This document shows, piece after piece, positions 1 to 6,394 of a stretch of DNA of 7,518 bases. The notes under the pieces were generated by a model. It was not told the DNA's origin. It worked only from the letters and a program-made list of their open reading frames with translations, and did no database searches. The translations under genes and the position numbers were made by a program. The stretch is from Candidatus Sulfotelmatobacter sp. (GTDB lineage Bacteria > Acidobacteriota > Terriglobia > Terriglobales > SbA1): NCBI GenBank assembly GCA_030151135.1, contig JASLEQ010000118.1, forward strand, positions 1-7,518. Direction: 5' to 3'. Every line of letters starts with the position of its first letter. The stretch's first letter is position 1.

Positions 1-99
1 GCGAAACTGACCCATTATTTGAAAGTTCTGTGCAGGTGTCAATGTGAAGAAACTTGCATCTGGTGGCCACACTCCCTAGCCAACACTTTCGGTTGTCTT

Positions 100-108
100 T
101 GATACTAT
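100..108 (+). promoter_or_regulatory. Candidate extended -10 promoter element of glgC
   Basis: TGATACTAT at 100-108 is a TG-N extended -10 element, with hexamer TACTAT matching TATAAT at four of six positions. No convincing -35 lies 16-18 nt upstream, which an extended -10 can tolerate. Transcription would begin near 115, leaving a short leader before the purine-rich ribosome binding site at 127-133. This is read by eye only and is tentative. Confidence 0.25.
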
Positions 109-126
109 CTTGCCGTAACTGGTCGT

Positions 127-133
127 GGGAGGA
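127..133 (+). promoter_or_regulatory. Shine-Dalgarno sequence that questions the glgC start
   Basis: GGGAGGA at 127-133 is the only good Shine-Dalgarno match near the start of glgC. It sits 4-5 nt before an in-frame TTG at 138 but 19 nt before the in-frame ATG at 153. It therefore favours a TTG start, which would add five residues to GlgC. The ATG has no Shine-Dalgarno of its own. Confidence 0.45.
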
Positions 134-152
134 CTGCTTGGCTGAAAACAGA

Positions 153-1445
153 ATGCCCGAGCAACAGTCTGCGGGTTTGCAAGGAAGCGTACGTCGCCGG
201 GTATTAGGCATAGTACTTGCCGGAGGAAAAGGAACTCGGCTTTATCCTTTAACGCGGGAACGCGCCAAGCCGGCAGTGCCATTTGGCGGGAAGTACCGCA
301 TTATTGATTTCGTCCTCAGCAATTTCGTAAATTCGGGTATCTATTCGATTTATGTCCTCACGCAGTTTCGCAGCCAATCTCTGCTACAGCACCTGAGCGA
401 AGGATGGCAGTTCAGCGGGCTATTGAAGAGCCATTTCATCACGAATGTCCCAGCTCAGATGCGCTCGGAGACGGAATCGTGGTATCAGGGAACAGCGGAC
501 GCGATCTTTCAAAACATCAACCTGGTGGAACAATCGGATCCTCACTATGTGGCGATCTTTGGCGGCGACCACATTTATCGAATGAATATCGCCGGAATGA
601 TCGACTTCCATATTGAGAAGAAGGCAGAAGTCAGCATAGCCGCGATTCCGGTTCCTCGGGAACAGGCGGTGGAATTCGGTGTGATCGAGGCGGACTCGGA
701 CGGGCGGATCGTTGCGTTCCACGAGAAGAAGGCAAATGCCCCCACGATGCCAGGCGAACCAGGCCGTGTGTATGCGTCCATGGGAAATTACATTTTCTCC
801 ACGAAGACGTTGCTGGATCTGTTAACAAATGATGCCAAAGATCCGAACAGCAGACACGACTTTGGAATGGATATCCTGCCAAAGCTTGCAGGGAGAGCTC
901 CGGTGTACGCCTACAATTTCGAGACGAATCGAATTCCGGGCGAAGCTGGAGATTCCATTCCCTATTGGCGCGACGTCGGAACAATCGATGCGTTTTATGA
1001 GGCCAACATGGACCTTAATCACGTCAAGCCGGATCTTAATTTGTATAACCGGGAGTGGCCGGTGAGGAGCACGAGCTATTCCGATCCTCCGGCGAAGTTT
1101 GTCTTTGATGAGGAAAACCGGCGAGGGCATGCACTCGACAGCATTGTGTCGGGGGGCTGCATCCTCTCGGGAGGGCTAGTCCGGAAGTCGGTGTTGGGGC
1201 GCGGGGTCCGAGTAAATAGCGGCGCGATTGTTGAGGACTGCGTCATCATGGACAACTGCGATATCGGACGCCGCTCCAAGCTAAAACGGGCGATTCTCGA
1301 CAAGAACGTTCACATCGCCCCGGATACGGAGGTTGGTTACGACCTTGAAGCCGACCGGGCACGAGGCTGGCACGTAACTGAATCCGGCATTGTGGTGATC
1401 GGCCGTCAGCAGAGTGCGGTGCCGATGGCGACGATGTTCGCATGA
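153..1445 (+). CDS. glgC: Glucose-1-phosphate adenylyltransferase (ADP-glucose pyrophosphorylase)
   Basis: Makes ADP-glucose and pyrophosphate from glucose-1-phosphate and ATP, the committed step of bacterial glycogen synthesis in the cytoplasm. From ATG 153 it is 430 residues, close to the 431 of E. coli GlgC. The N-terminal nucleotidyltransferase domain shows the glycine-rich loop LAGGKGTRL (22-30), RAKPAVPFGGKYRIIDF (37-53), GTADAI (113-118), GGDHIYRM (137-144, with the likely metal-binding Asp139) and EKK at 191-193, matching the glucose-1-phosphate-binding lysine region (Lys195 in E. coli). YWRDVGT and the following helix are also conserved. The C-terminal part has the hydrophobic, glycine-rich repeats of a left-handed beta-helix, which carries allosteric control in this family. 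An upstream TTG at 138 has the better ribosome binding site and would give 435 residues. The frame stays open further up to 54, but that part is not GlgC-like. No other glycogen gene is in view. Convergent with holA. Confidence 0.96.
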   Translation: MPEQQSAGLQGSVRRRVLGIVLAGGKGTRLYPLTRERAKPAVPFGGKYRIIDFVLSNFVNSGIYSIYVLTQFRSQSLLQHLSEGWQFSGLLKSHFITNVPAQMRSETESWYQGTADAIFQNINLVEQSDPHYVAIFGGDHIYRMNIAGMIDFHIEKKAEVSIAAIPVPREQAVEFGVIEADSDGRIVAFHEKKANAPTMPGEPGRVYASMGNYIFSTKTLLDLLTNDAKDPNSRHDFGMDILPKLAGRAPVYAYNFETNRIPGEAGDSIPYWRDVGTIDAFYEANMDLNHVKPDLNLYNREWPVRSTSYSDPPAKFVFDEENRRGHALDSIVSGGCILSGGLVRKSVLGRGVRVNSGAIVEDCVIMDNCDIGRRSKLKRAILDKNVHIAPDTEVGYDLEADRARGWHVTESGIVVIGRQQSAVPMATMFA

Positions 1446-1506
1446 GAGCACTATTCTCAACCGCGACGCTGCAGAATTTCTTCGCTGGTCAAGACCGAGC
1501 GCACCG
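1446..1506. other. Short convergent intergenic gap, no clear terminator
   Basis: This 61-nt gap separates the stops of glgC and holA. I looked for a GC stem followed by a T run on either strand and found only weak 4-bp matches, such as GGTC-AA-GACC near 1487-1496 with a loop too small to fold. Either termination is Rho-dependent or the transcripts run into each other. Confidence 0.5.
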
Positions 1507-2631
1507 CTAGACCGGCAACTGTTCCTGCATCCAGCCAGGTGTCTCAATCTTCGGTTCAGAAGTTAAATCGATGATGAGGCGCTCGAGGACCATGCGCTTG
1601 CTGACGGGGTTGGAGCGCAGAGCAAGGTCAGCTTTGGCGACGAGACGAATGGCGCGAGTCAGGTCTCGGCGCGTCTTGTAACGTCGCGCCTGTTTGATAA
1701 TGTCATCGGCGGCAAAGGGAGGAACGCGGAATCCTTGCCACAATGCTGCCCACAGCATGCGCTGGTCTCGAACGTTGCGCTCCAGAATGATCAGCATCTG
1801 GCGAAAGGTTTTCGCCAGCATGTAAACGTGGCCGATGGAAGCTTCTTCTCCATCGCCCGATTGAAGAATCGCGTCCAGGACCTCCAAAGCCCGTACGCGA
1901 TCTCTGCTCGAGATTGCATCCGTCAGTTCATACAGGGAGCGCTGCTTGGCAGCCAGCACCATAGTTTCGACATCGCCCAGGGTAATCCGCTGTTTCTCGC
2001 CGACATAGAGGATCAGTTTTTCCAGTTCGTTGGAGATCATCATCATGTCACCGCCCAGCGAGTCAACTAGCTCTCGTGCACCATCAGGTTCGATCTTTAC
2101 TGCGCGGCTCGTACAGTAGTCCGATATCCAGCGGACAGCTTCGCCTTCTTCCACACGCGCCAATTCAACGATCCCGCAATACTGGCCCATTGTGTCGCGG
2201 ATGCGCTGATAACGCTCTTTGTCCTGCATCTCCATTTTGCGGACATCAGCAGGGATGCTGATGTGATCGGCGACGAAGACGATCAGGGCGTCAGGATTGG
2301 GATCCTGGCAATACTCCTCAATGGCGGCGAGCTTTTCATCATTCGAGCCGCGACCAAAAAGGTTCTTGACGCCACGGACGAAAAAGACCTGAAAAGGCGC
2401 CATCAGCGAGGGCGTGCGCGCACGGTCGAGGATTTCCGCAAGATCCGTTTCCGCAAGGTCAAATTCGAAGAGGCTAAAGTCACGGAGATCAAGCGGGACA
2501 AGATGCTCAAGAATTGCATCACGGAAGCGCTTCCGGAAAAACGCTTCGTCACCTACGAAAACATAAGCGGCACGCGTTTTGCGCGATTGGAGATCGCTGA
2601 CAAAGCGTTCGGCTTGGGCGAAAGCACGCAT
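1507..2631 (-). CDS. holA: DNA polymerase III delta subunit (clamp loader)
   Basis: HolA is the clamp-loader subunit that binds and opens the beta sliding clamp so that it can be placed on DNA. The 374-residue protein has the family layout: YVFVGDEAFF at 23-32, the position of the degenerate AAA+ nucleotide site of delta; APFQVFFVRGVKNLF (78-92), the strand/helix region that includes clamp contacts; a second hydrophobic core DALIVFVAD (114-122); and the lid-domain signature GGDMMMISNELEKLILY (193-209). An all-helical C-terminal collar follows, with the typical RSLYELTDAI at 231-240. Length is normal (about 340-375). The ATG at 2631 is well supported because an in-frame TGA lies 12 nt upstream (2641-2643). 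No Shine-Dalgarno is visible. The ATG overlaps the stop of a possible 36-codon ORF as TGATG. It is the last gene of the minus-strand run that begins with psd. Confidence 0.95.
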   Translation of the reverse strand: MRAFAQAERFVSDLQSRKTRAAYVFVGDEAFFRKRFRDAILEHLVPLDLRDFSLFEFDLAETDLAEILDRARTPSLMAPFQVFFVRGVKNLFGRGSNDEKLAAIEEYCQDPNPDALIVFVADHISIPADVRKMEMQDKERYQRIRDTMGQYCGIVELARVEEGEAVRWISDYCTSRAVKIEPDGARELVDSLGGDMMMISNELEKLILYVGEKQRITLGDVETMVLAAKQRSLYELTDAISSRDRVRALEVLDAILQSGDGEEASIGHVYMLAKTFRQMLIILERNVRDQRMLWAALWQGFRVPPFAADDIIKQARRYKTRRDLTRAIRLVAKADLALRSNPVSKRMVLERLIIDLTSEPKIETPGWMQEQLPV

Positions 2632-2741
2632 CAGTTCGGATCAGCAGCCCGGTTGTAGCCTTGGCATGTACCGGATTCCACGGCGCCTCGCGCTTCGGGA
2701 TTGCTCGACTTCGACTTTAGCATTCGGGGTGTTCTTCGCAT
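2631..2741 (-). CDS. Possible small ORF (36 aa) overlapping the holA start
   Basis: An ATG at 2741 opens a 36-codon frame ending in TGA at 2633-2631, which shares one base with the holA ATG (TGATG). The predicted peptide starts MRRTPRMLKSKSS and ends YNRAADPN. It is basic at the N-terminus, has one cysteine, and has no membrane segment or motif that I recognise. No Shine-Dalgarno precedes the ATG. In its favour are the exact overlap with holA, which itself lacks a ribosome binding site, and that it fills most of an otherwise empty gap in a tightly packed operon. Against it are its short length and low-complexity look. It could be a leader peptide that couples translation into holA, or chance. 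Confidence 0.2.
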   Translation of the reverse strand: MRRTPRMLKSKSSNPEARGAVESGTCQGYNRAADPN

Positions 2742-2801
2742 AGTTGGCGAATCATGAACTAAAGCCAGCGAGAGAATCGTAAATGCTACCTGTTTCCGCA
2801 G
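2632..2801. other. Intergenic gap between lptE and holA
   Basis: This 170-nt stretch is the only sizeable gap in an otherwise overlapping operon. I see no stem-loop with a T run and no strong -10/-35 pair on the minus strand. The only positive content is the possible 36-codon ORF ending at the holA start. The gap may hold a secondary promoter for holA, but nothing in the sequence pins one down. Confidence 0.4.
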
Positions 2802-3326
2802 TCAGAATCCCTCAAGTATGTTCGACACTAGAGTGCGGCCAAAGTCTTGGGACAGACGGCGGAACGCAGGCGAGTCCTCCTCGAAGAAGGTCGCCAAATC
2901 CTGCGAAACTTCGTACTGCTCACGAAACACGTAAGAAGGATTCTGATACAGAACTTTACCGTTGCGATCGGTGAACGAAATCCTCATGCTGACGACGATC
3001 AGCACGCTGGCGGCGCGGCCGGTAGCCGTATCGTAAGTGAGGGGTGAAGCAGCCGTTGAAAGCACAGTTCCTCGCAGGGTGGCGTCCACATCATCACTGG
3101 TCTGATTCACGATATGGTAGCGGGTGCGTGTCGTAAATTCACGCACGACTGAGGCTGTGAGCATTTGCTCGACGCGATAGTTCAGAGTCTCGTTCTTGAA
3201 AGCCGGAATGGCAATTGTCTTCAGGCTTTCCGGAACTTGAGAAGGATGCCCCGCGGTGTGATAGCCGCAGCCGACGGTGAAGAACAATGTGGTAAGCGCG
3301 ATCGCAATTCCCGCGCGCTGGATCAT
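2802..3326 (-). CDS. lptE: LPS-assembly lipoprotein LptE
   Basis: LptE is the outer-membrane lipoprotein that plugs the LptD beta-barrel and helps insert lipopolysaccharide into the outer leaflet. The 174-residue product starts with a lipoprotein signal: Arg4, a hydrophobic stretch (about 5-18) and lipobox TVGC with Cys20 as the lipidated residue. The threonine at -3 is slightly unusual. The mature protein begins CGYHTAG, the CGYH start seen in many LptE proteins, followed by the beta strand LKTIAIPAFKNET (35-47) and YRVEQMLTASVVREF, typical of this family's alpha/beta fold. The C-terminal half includes SYVFREQYEV and an acidic/aromatic helix. Length is normal. Its ATG overlaps the TGA of the Asd-like gene as ATGA (3326-3323), with at most a weak GGGTAAG upstream, so translation is probably coupled to that gene. 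LptE sequences diverge widely; the call rests on signal peptide, CGYH and context. Confidence 0.88.
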   Translation of the reverse strand: MIQRAGIAIALTTLFFTVGCGYHTAGHPSQVPESLKTIAIPAFKNETLNYRVEQMLTASVVREFTTRTRYHIVNQTSDDVDATLRGTVLSTAASPLTYDTATGRAASVLIVVSMRISFTDRNGKVLYQNPSYVFREQYEVSQDLATFFEEDSPAFRRLSQDFGRTLVSNILEGF

Positions 3327-4396
3327 TGAATCTTACCCGTCGGGCGCGCGGTCGTCATGCTTTCGGCACATTCCACGGCGTTGATGGCGGAAAGCCGAAG
3401 ATTGTCTGAGGTCGCCCACAACCAGACACCATTGGGATTCACTGGATCGGACTTGACTAACAATTGTATGTCCGCCTGCCCGGCTGAACTCAGATTGCTG
3501 GGAGCGTCCTCGTCAGCAGATGGAATGTTGATGTGATCTCCGCCCAGAACTTCCGAGATATTGGCCAAATCGGCGGGTTTATCGATTTCCAGGAAAATTG
3601 CGGCGGCATGACCGTGGAAGATGGGAGCCTGCAGCAATAGCAACGAGGGCTGAGGCACACTGGCGCCGGCAATCTTGCGGTAGTGACGCAGTATTCGCGC
3701 CTCCACCGACTCGAGCGATGGCTGCGACTTCTGTCCGTAACGTGCCAAAAGATTGAAGGCGACCTGCGCATCAAAAACATCTTTGGGGAGAGGCTGAAAC
3801 GAGAGCAGGTTGACCGTCTGCTGGTGAAGCTCGTCCATGCCGCGCTGGCCATGTTCTGATGCTGGCTCGAACATCGTCGCCACCGCGCGCTGGATTTTAT
3901 ACGCTTTCGCTGCCCGCAACAAAAGGAGTGCCATTGTGATGGCGATGGGATGCGCGGTGACGCAGGGTCCTGGCTGCAGTTCGGGCGGCACGATCTGATT
4001 TCGTTCACGCTCGACCCAAAGCGAGCGTACGGTTGCCCCCGCTTCGTTTTCCAGCGCCGAAGATAAATCAATAATTGCGCTACCCGCGTCGCGAGCGTCT
4101 TTCCAACTGCGTCGAGTGCTCTCCTGGTCAGAGGCGAAGAATGTGAAATCCACATTTTCGAACTGCTCGGCCCGAACCCGTTGGATAAAACTCATTTCAT
4201 TGCCCAGAGCTTCCAGTTGGCCCAGGGATTCATCGTCATCAAGCAGACGGATATCGGCGGCTGGAAAATTCCGCTCGTTCAGGAGTTCGGCGACTTCTTT
4301 CCCTTTTAGCGACGCCGCACCGACGATTGCGGCGCGGTATAGCCTTCCGCGCCCCACGCCGACAGAGGCCGGGGGCGTTTTCACTGGATCGCTCAT
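3323..4396 (-). CDS. Aspartate-semialdehyde dehydrogenase family protein, Usg-like, apparently non-catalytic
   Basis: A 357-residue member of the Asd/Usg family. The NAD(P)-binding domain starts AAIVGAASLKGKEVAELL (22-39), and the dimerisation domain ends with WATSDNLRLSAINAVECAES (327-346), as in true Asd. The catalytic site is gone. Where Asd has PNCST with the nucleophilic Cys, this protein reads AHPIAIT (148-154), placing Ala152 at the Cys position. The phosphate-binding SSAFR is SSALE (112-116). The substrate arginine of the RVxxxxxH motif is Gln256, although His263 of HGH remains. QAPIFHGH (256-263) resembles the QAPVFYGH of E. coli Usg as I recall it, a family of inactive Asd homologues. 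The start at 4396 is chosen because it overlaps the pssA TGA as ATGA; AAGGAGG at 4416-4410 lies 13 nt upstream. The frame is open to 4459, inside pssA. It lies between pssA and lptE, overlapping both. Automatic pipelines would probably name it asd. Its role is unknown; a structural or regulatory part in envelope synthesis is a guess. Confidence 0.88.
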   Translation of the reverse strand: MSDPVKTPPASVGVGRGRLYRAAIVGAASLKGKEVAELLNERNFPAADIRLLDDDESLGQLEALGNEMSFIQRVRAEQFENVDFTFFASDQESTRRSWKDARDAGSAIIDLSSALENEAGATVRSLWVERERNQIVPPELQPGPCVTAHPIAITMALLLLRAAKAYKIQRAVATMFEPASEHGQRGMDELHQQTVNLLSFQPLPKDVFDAQVAFNLLARYGQKSQPSLESVEARILRHYRKIAGASVPQPSLLLLQAPIFHGHAAAIFLEIDKPADLANISEVLGGDHINIPSADEDAPSNLSSAGQADIQLLVKSDPVNPNGVWLWATSDNLRLSAINAVECAESMTTARPTGKIQ

Positions 4397-5253
4397 GAAG
4401 TTTGCGAAGCCTCCTTGTACGAGGGCGGTGGTGGGCCCGAACGACGGCGGAAGATCCACTGTAGCCGCCAGAAGACACCGGAGGCCGTGTAGAGCAAAGC
4501 GATCGCGAAGAGGACTTTACTCGAATAAAAATAAATCAGCGCAAAAAGAGCGGCCAGAAGAACGATCAGCCGGAAGGGATGGCGGGACCTGAAGTCGATA
4601 TCTTTAAAACTATAGAAACGCCAGGTACTCACCATGAGATATCCAACGGTGATCACCATGGCAGCCCACGCTACGGCTGTATAGGGCGAAGCGATAGGAT
4701 CGCCTTCGGTGAAGTGAACTACGGCCGCGATCACTCCCGCGCCTGCGGGGATAGGCATCCCGACAAAGTACTTTTTGCCTGGTCGACCGGGATTGGAAGG
4801 TTGCGGATTCGAAGTGATGTTGAAACGCGCGAGGCGGCTCGCACCGGCAATCAGAAACAGAAAACTGGCGATTGCCCCCAGTTGCGTTAGTTTGATAGCC
4901 CAAGGGCCTCCGCTGAGCAGGATTTCAGGCATCAGATGGAAGCCCCAGGTCCAGGCGAGCATGGCGGGCGCGACGCCGAAGGTGATGGCATCCGCGAGAG
5001 AATCCAATTCCTTTCCAAAATCGCTCGTGGTCCCCGTCATGCGGGCGATACGGCCATCAAGACCATCGAACAGCACAGCAAATCCAATCGCTTTCGCGGC
5101 ATTGTTGAGATGCCAGTACTCGGGAACAGTCGCGTGCATAACCTCGAGAATCGCGTAGTACCCAAGCGCCATATTGGCTGTCGTGAAAAGGGATGGGAGG
5201 ATATACATCCCTTTGTTGAATTTCTGGCGCGGCTTTCTGGGACTCTGTTCCAT
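4393..5253 (-). CDS. pssA: CDP-diacylglycerol--serine O-phosphatidyltransferase
   Basis: Joins CDP-diacylglycerol and L-serine to give phosphatidylserine and CMP, in the inner membrane. The CDP-alcohol phosphotransferase signature is complete: Asp63, Asp66-Gly67, Ala70-Arg71, then eight residues to Gly80, Asp84 and Asp88, the four-aspartate metal site. The N-terminus is basic (RKPRQKFNKG), followed by YILPSLFTTANMALGYYAI (17-35), which is typical of the integral-membrane PssA type (Bacillus/archaeal subclass II) rather than the soluble E. coli enzyme. About six to eight hydrophobic segments follow, with a basic C-terminal tail. 286 residues is normal for the type. The ATG at 5253 shares one base with the psd stop (TGATG), and GGAGAAGG at 5268-5261 ends 7 nt before it, a good ribosome binding site. 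Directly paired with psd, the next enzyme in PE synthesis. Confidence 0.96.
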   Translation of the reverse strand: MEQSPRKPRQKFNKGMYILPSLFTTANMALGYYAILEVMHATVPEYWHLNNAAKAIGFAVLFDGLDGRIARMTGTTSDFGKELDSLADAITFGVAPAMLAWTWGFHLMPEILLSGGPWAIKLTQLGAIASFLFLIAGASRLARFNITSNPQPSNPGRPGKKYFVGMPIPAGAGVIAAVVHFTEGDPIASPYTAVAWAAMVITVGYLMVSTWRFYSFKDIDFRSRHPFRLIVLLAALFALIYFYSSKVLFAIALLYTASGVFWRLQWIFRRRSGPPPPSYKEASQTS

Positions 5254-5945
5254 CAGCGCACCTTCTCCGGGACAGCAGTCACACCACTGGTGTGTGCTTT
5301 CTGGCTTGGCAAGTACGCCAGCACGGACGATCCGCCTTTCACGCGATCACCGATTTTGACGTTTGGGCTGGCAGAGACGTCCATCAGGACGTCGCAGCGC
5401 GATCCGAACTTGATCAGGCCGATGCGCTGTCCCCGCTGGACATGATCGCCAACCTTTGGAGTGAAAACGATGCGCCGGGCAAGCAGGCCCGCGATTTGCT
5501 TGAATATGACGCGATGTCCATCGCCCTCGACGGTGACAATATTCTGCTCGTTCTGTTCGGAGGAAACGGTGTCCATGGCATTCACGAATTTGCCACGCTG
5601 ATAGCGGACATCGCGAATAATCCCGGAGATCGGCGTACGATTCACGTGGACATCAAACACGTTCAGAAAGATGCTTAGGCGCAACTGCCGATCGCTGCCG
5701 ACCTGAATGACTGAAACATCGGTCACCTTGCCATCGGCGGGTGAGACTATGGCGCGCGCTTCGGCAGGAATTGGCCTTTCGGGGTCGCGGAAGAACCACA
5801 AGAAGAACAAGGCAAGCAACACGGGAATGATGCCCCAAGCAGGGCGGGTAAGCCAGCCCAGCAAAACCGCCGCCGCGAAGAGAGCCAAACCGTAATAGTA
5901 GCCGTCGCGAACCATGGGGGATGATTCAATTATAGCCGCCGCCAT
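5253..5945 (-). CDS. psd: Phosphatidylserine decarboxylase, small archaeal-type (PSD-A) proenzyme
   Basis: Decarboxylates phosphatidylserine to phosphatidylethanolamine, using a pyruvoyl group made by self-cleavage. Two hydrophobic stretches lie at about 18-31 and 38-52, followed by FFRDPERP (51-58), SPADGKV (68-74) with the processing Asp71, and [11 protein letters not shown] (93-103) with His100. The cleavage site is FGSRCD (180-185), where Gly181/Ser182 would be cut and Ser182 becomes the pyruvoyl group; GSR instead of LGST marks the PSD-A subfamily. The 230-residue length is also small-type. The ATG at 5945 is the longest start, since an in-frame TAA lies at 5951-5949, but an internal ATG at 5915 (MVRDGYYYG, 220 residues) looks like the family's usual N-terminus and may be the true start. 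Neither has a Shine-Dalgarno. First gene of the envelope operon, immediately behind the terminator of the preceding unit. Confidence 0.95.
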   Translation of the reverse strand: MAAAIIESSPMVRDGYYYGLALFAAAVLLGWLTRPAWGIIPVLLALFFLWFFRDPERPIPAEARAIVSPADGKVTDVSVIQVGSDRQLRLSIFLNVFDVHVNRTPISGIIRDVRYQRGKFVNAMDTVSSEQNEQNIVTVEGDGHRVIFKQIAGLLARRIVFTPKVGDHVQRGQRIGLIKFGSRCDVLMDVSASPNVKIGDRVKGGSSVLAYLPSQKAHTSGVTAVPEKVR

Positions 5946-5973
5946 AAATTAAACGTCGAGCGACTATGGCGTA

Positions 5974-5979
5974 AGTATA
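5974..5979 (-). promoter_or_regulatory. Candidate -10 element of the psd-pssA-lptE-holA operon
   Basis: On the minus strand, 5979-5974 reads TATACT, a five-of-six match to TATAAT. It would start transcription near 5967, about 22 nt before the psd ATG at 5945. The -35 position would fall inside the upstream terminator hairpin and shows no match to TTGACA. A second AT-rich hexamer, TTTAAT at 5953-5948, would suit the internal psd start at 5915. The promoter must lie somewhere in the roughly 40 nt between the terminator and psd unless transcription reads through. Confidence 0.3.
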
Positions 5980-5982
5980 AAT

Positions 5983-6008
5983 AAAAAAAGGCGCTCTATT
6001 CGCGCCTT
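5983..6008 (-). terminator. Rho-independent terminator of the tsaB-rimI-DUF465 unit
   Basis: On the minus strand, AAGGCGC (6008-6002) pairs perfectly with GCGCCTT (5994-5988) around a 7-nt loop. The arm runs straight into a run of seven T (5989-5983), followed by ATTTATA. The hairpin begins 56 nt past the stop of the DUF465 gene. On the plus strand the stem is followed by GGG, not T, so it is directional. Confidence 0.88.
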
Positions 6009-6064
6009 GGGAAGATACATTTATCCTGCGGGCGGCGATGCCGCCGACACACTCGACAGGGCTA

Positions 6065-6295
6065 TTACGCTACGTGGACGTCGTATTGCTGTCGATACTC
6101 TCGCTCAATCGACTCCATCTGATCTTTGAGACGAAGCTTCAGCTTTTTCAACCGCACTTCTTCCAGTTTCTCATCTTCGCTGAGATAACGTTTTTGGGTG
6201 AGTGTCTCAAGGCGTTGAGCATACTGCGTGTGCTCCTGAACCAGCCGGCGGAATTCATCGTGGCTGTTCAGGAGTTGGTCTTTCGGAGTCAGCAT
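6065..6295 (-). CDS. DUF465 / YdcH-like small coiled-coil protein
   Basis: A 76-residue, highly charged, all-helical protein. The family signature is visible: an N-terminal helix with HDEFRRLVQEHTQYAQRL and a C-terminal helix with the basic KKLKLRLKDQME block, matching the K-K-x-K-L-x-L-K-D core of DUF465 (YdcH). No signal peptide or membrane segment. The function of the family is not established; a short two-helix protein like this may act as an adaptor or nucleic-acid-associated factor, which is only inference. The ATG at 6295 is chosen over a TTG at 6310 because GGAGG at 6308-6304 lies 8 nt before it and the TTG codon overlaps that site. It lies 99 nt after rimI and just before the terminator at 5983-6008, so it probably closes the tsaB-rimI transcript. 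Confidence 0.85.
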   Translation of the reverse strand: MLTPKDQLLNSHDEFRRLVQEHTQYAQRLETLTQKRYLSEDEKLEEVRLKKLKLRLKDQMESIEREYRQQYDVHVA

Positions 6296-6303
6296 CCAGC
6301 AGA

Positions 6304-6308
6304 CCTCC
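6304..6308 (-). promoter_or_regulatory. Shine-Dalgarno of the DUF465 gene
   Basis: GGAGG on the minus strand at 6308-6304 is spaced 8 nt from the ATG at 6295. This is the clearest ribosome binding site in the window. It fixes the start at the second candidate codon and excludes the TTG at 6310. Confidence 0.75.
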
Positions 6309-6394
6309 AATCCTGATATTTCGCCACGTTAACACAGCCGTAACAAAGTGGGCAATGCCAAAAAAGTGGTGCGCTAGCTATTGTTAGGCTCCGT

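Noticed and set aside
1487..1496. GGTCAAGACC inverted repeat between glgC and holA as a terminator
   Set aside because: Loop of two bases with four-base arms and no T run on either strand; not a credible intrinsic terminator.
1457..1504. Protein-like short minus-strand frame just after holA (GTG start, VRSVLTSEEILQRRG then TGA)
   Set aside because: Only 15 codons from the GTG, and the frame is closed by a stop a short way upstream. It reads plausibly but cannot be told from chance, and I cannot identify a frameshifted HolA tail.
2263..2658. 131-codon plus-strand ORF antisense to the start of holA
   Set aside because: It lies wholly opposite the conserved N-terminal domain of HolA, its sequence is an irregular charged mix with no motif, and no Shine-Dalgarno precedes it; long antisense frames are expected in GC-rich genes.
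3490..4155. 221-codon minus-strand ORF in a shifted frame inside the Asd-like gene
   Set aside because: The Asd-like frame is clearly the coding one from its domain motifs at both ends; the shifted product is rich in Ser, Arg and Trp, as out-of-frame translations of GC-rich genes usually are.
5292..5678. 128-codon plus-strand ORF antisense to psd
   Set aside because: Psd on the other strand has all its catalytic motifs across this stretch; the antisense product shows no family features.
6311..6394. Possible promoter between rimI and the DUF465 gene (TTGTTA at about 6340 with AT-rich AAATAT downstream)
   Set aside because: The hexamers match consensus poorly and the best spacing is 19 nt; the DUF465 gene may simply be cotranscribed with rimI.
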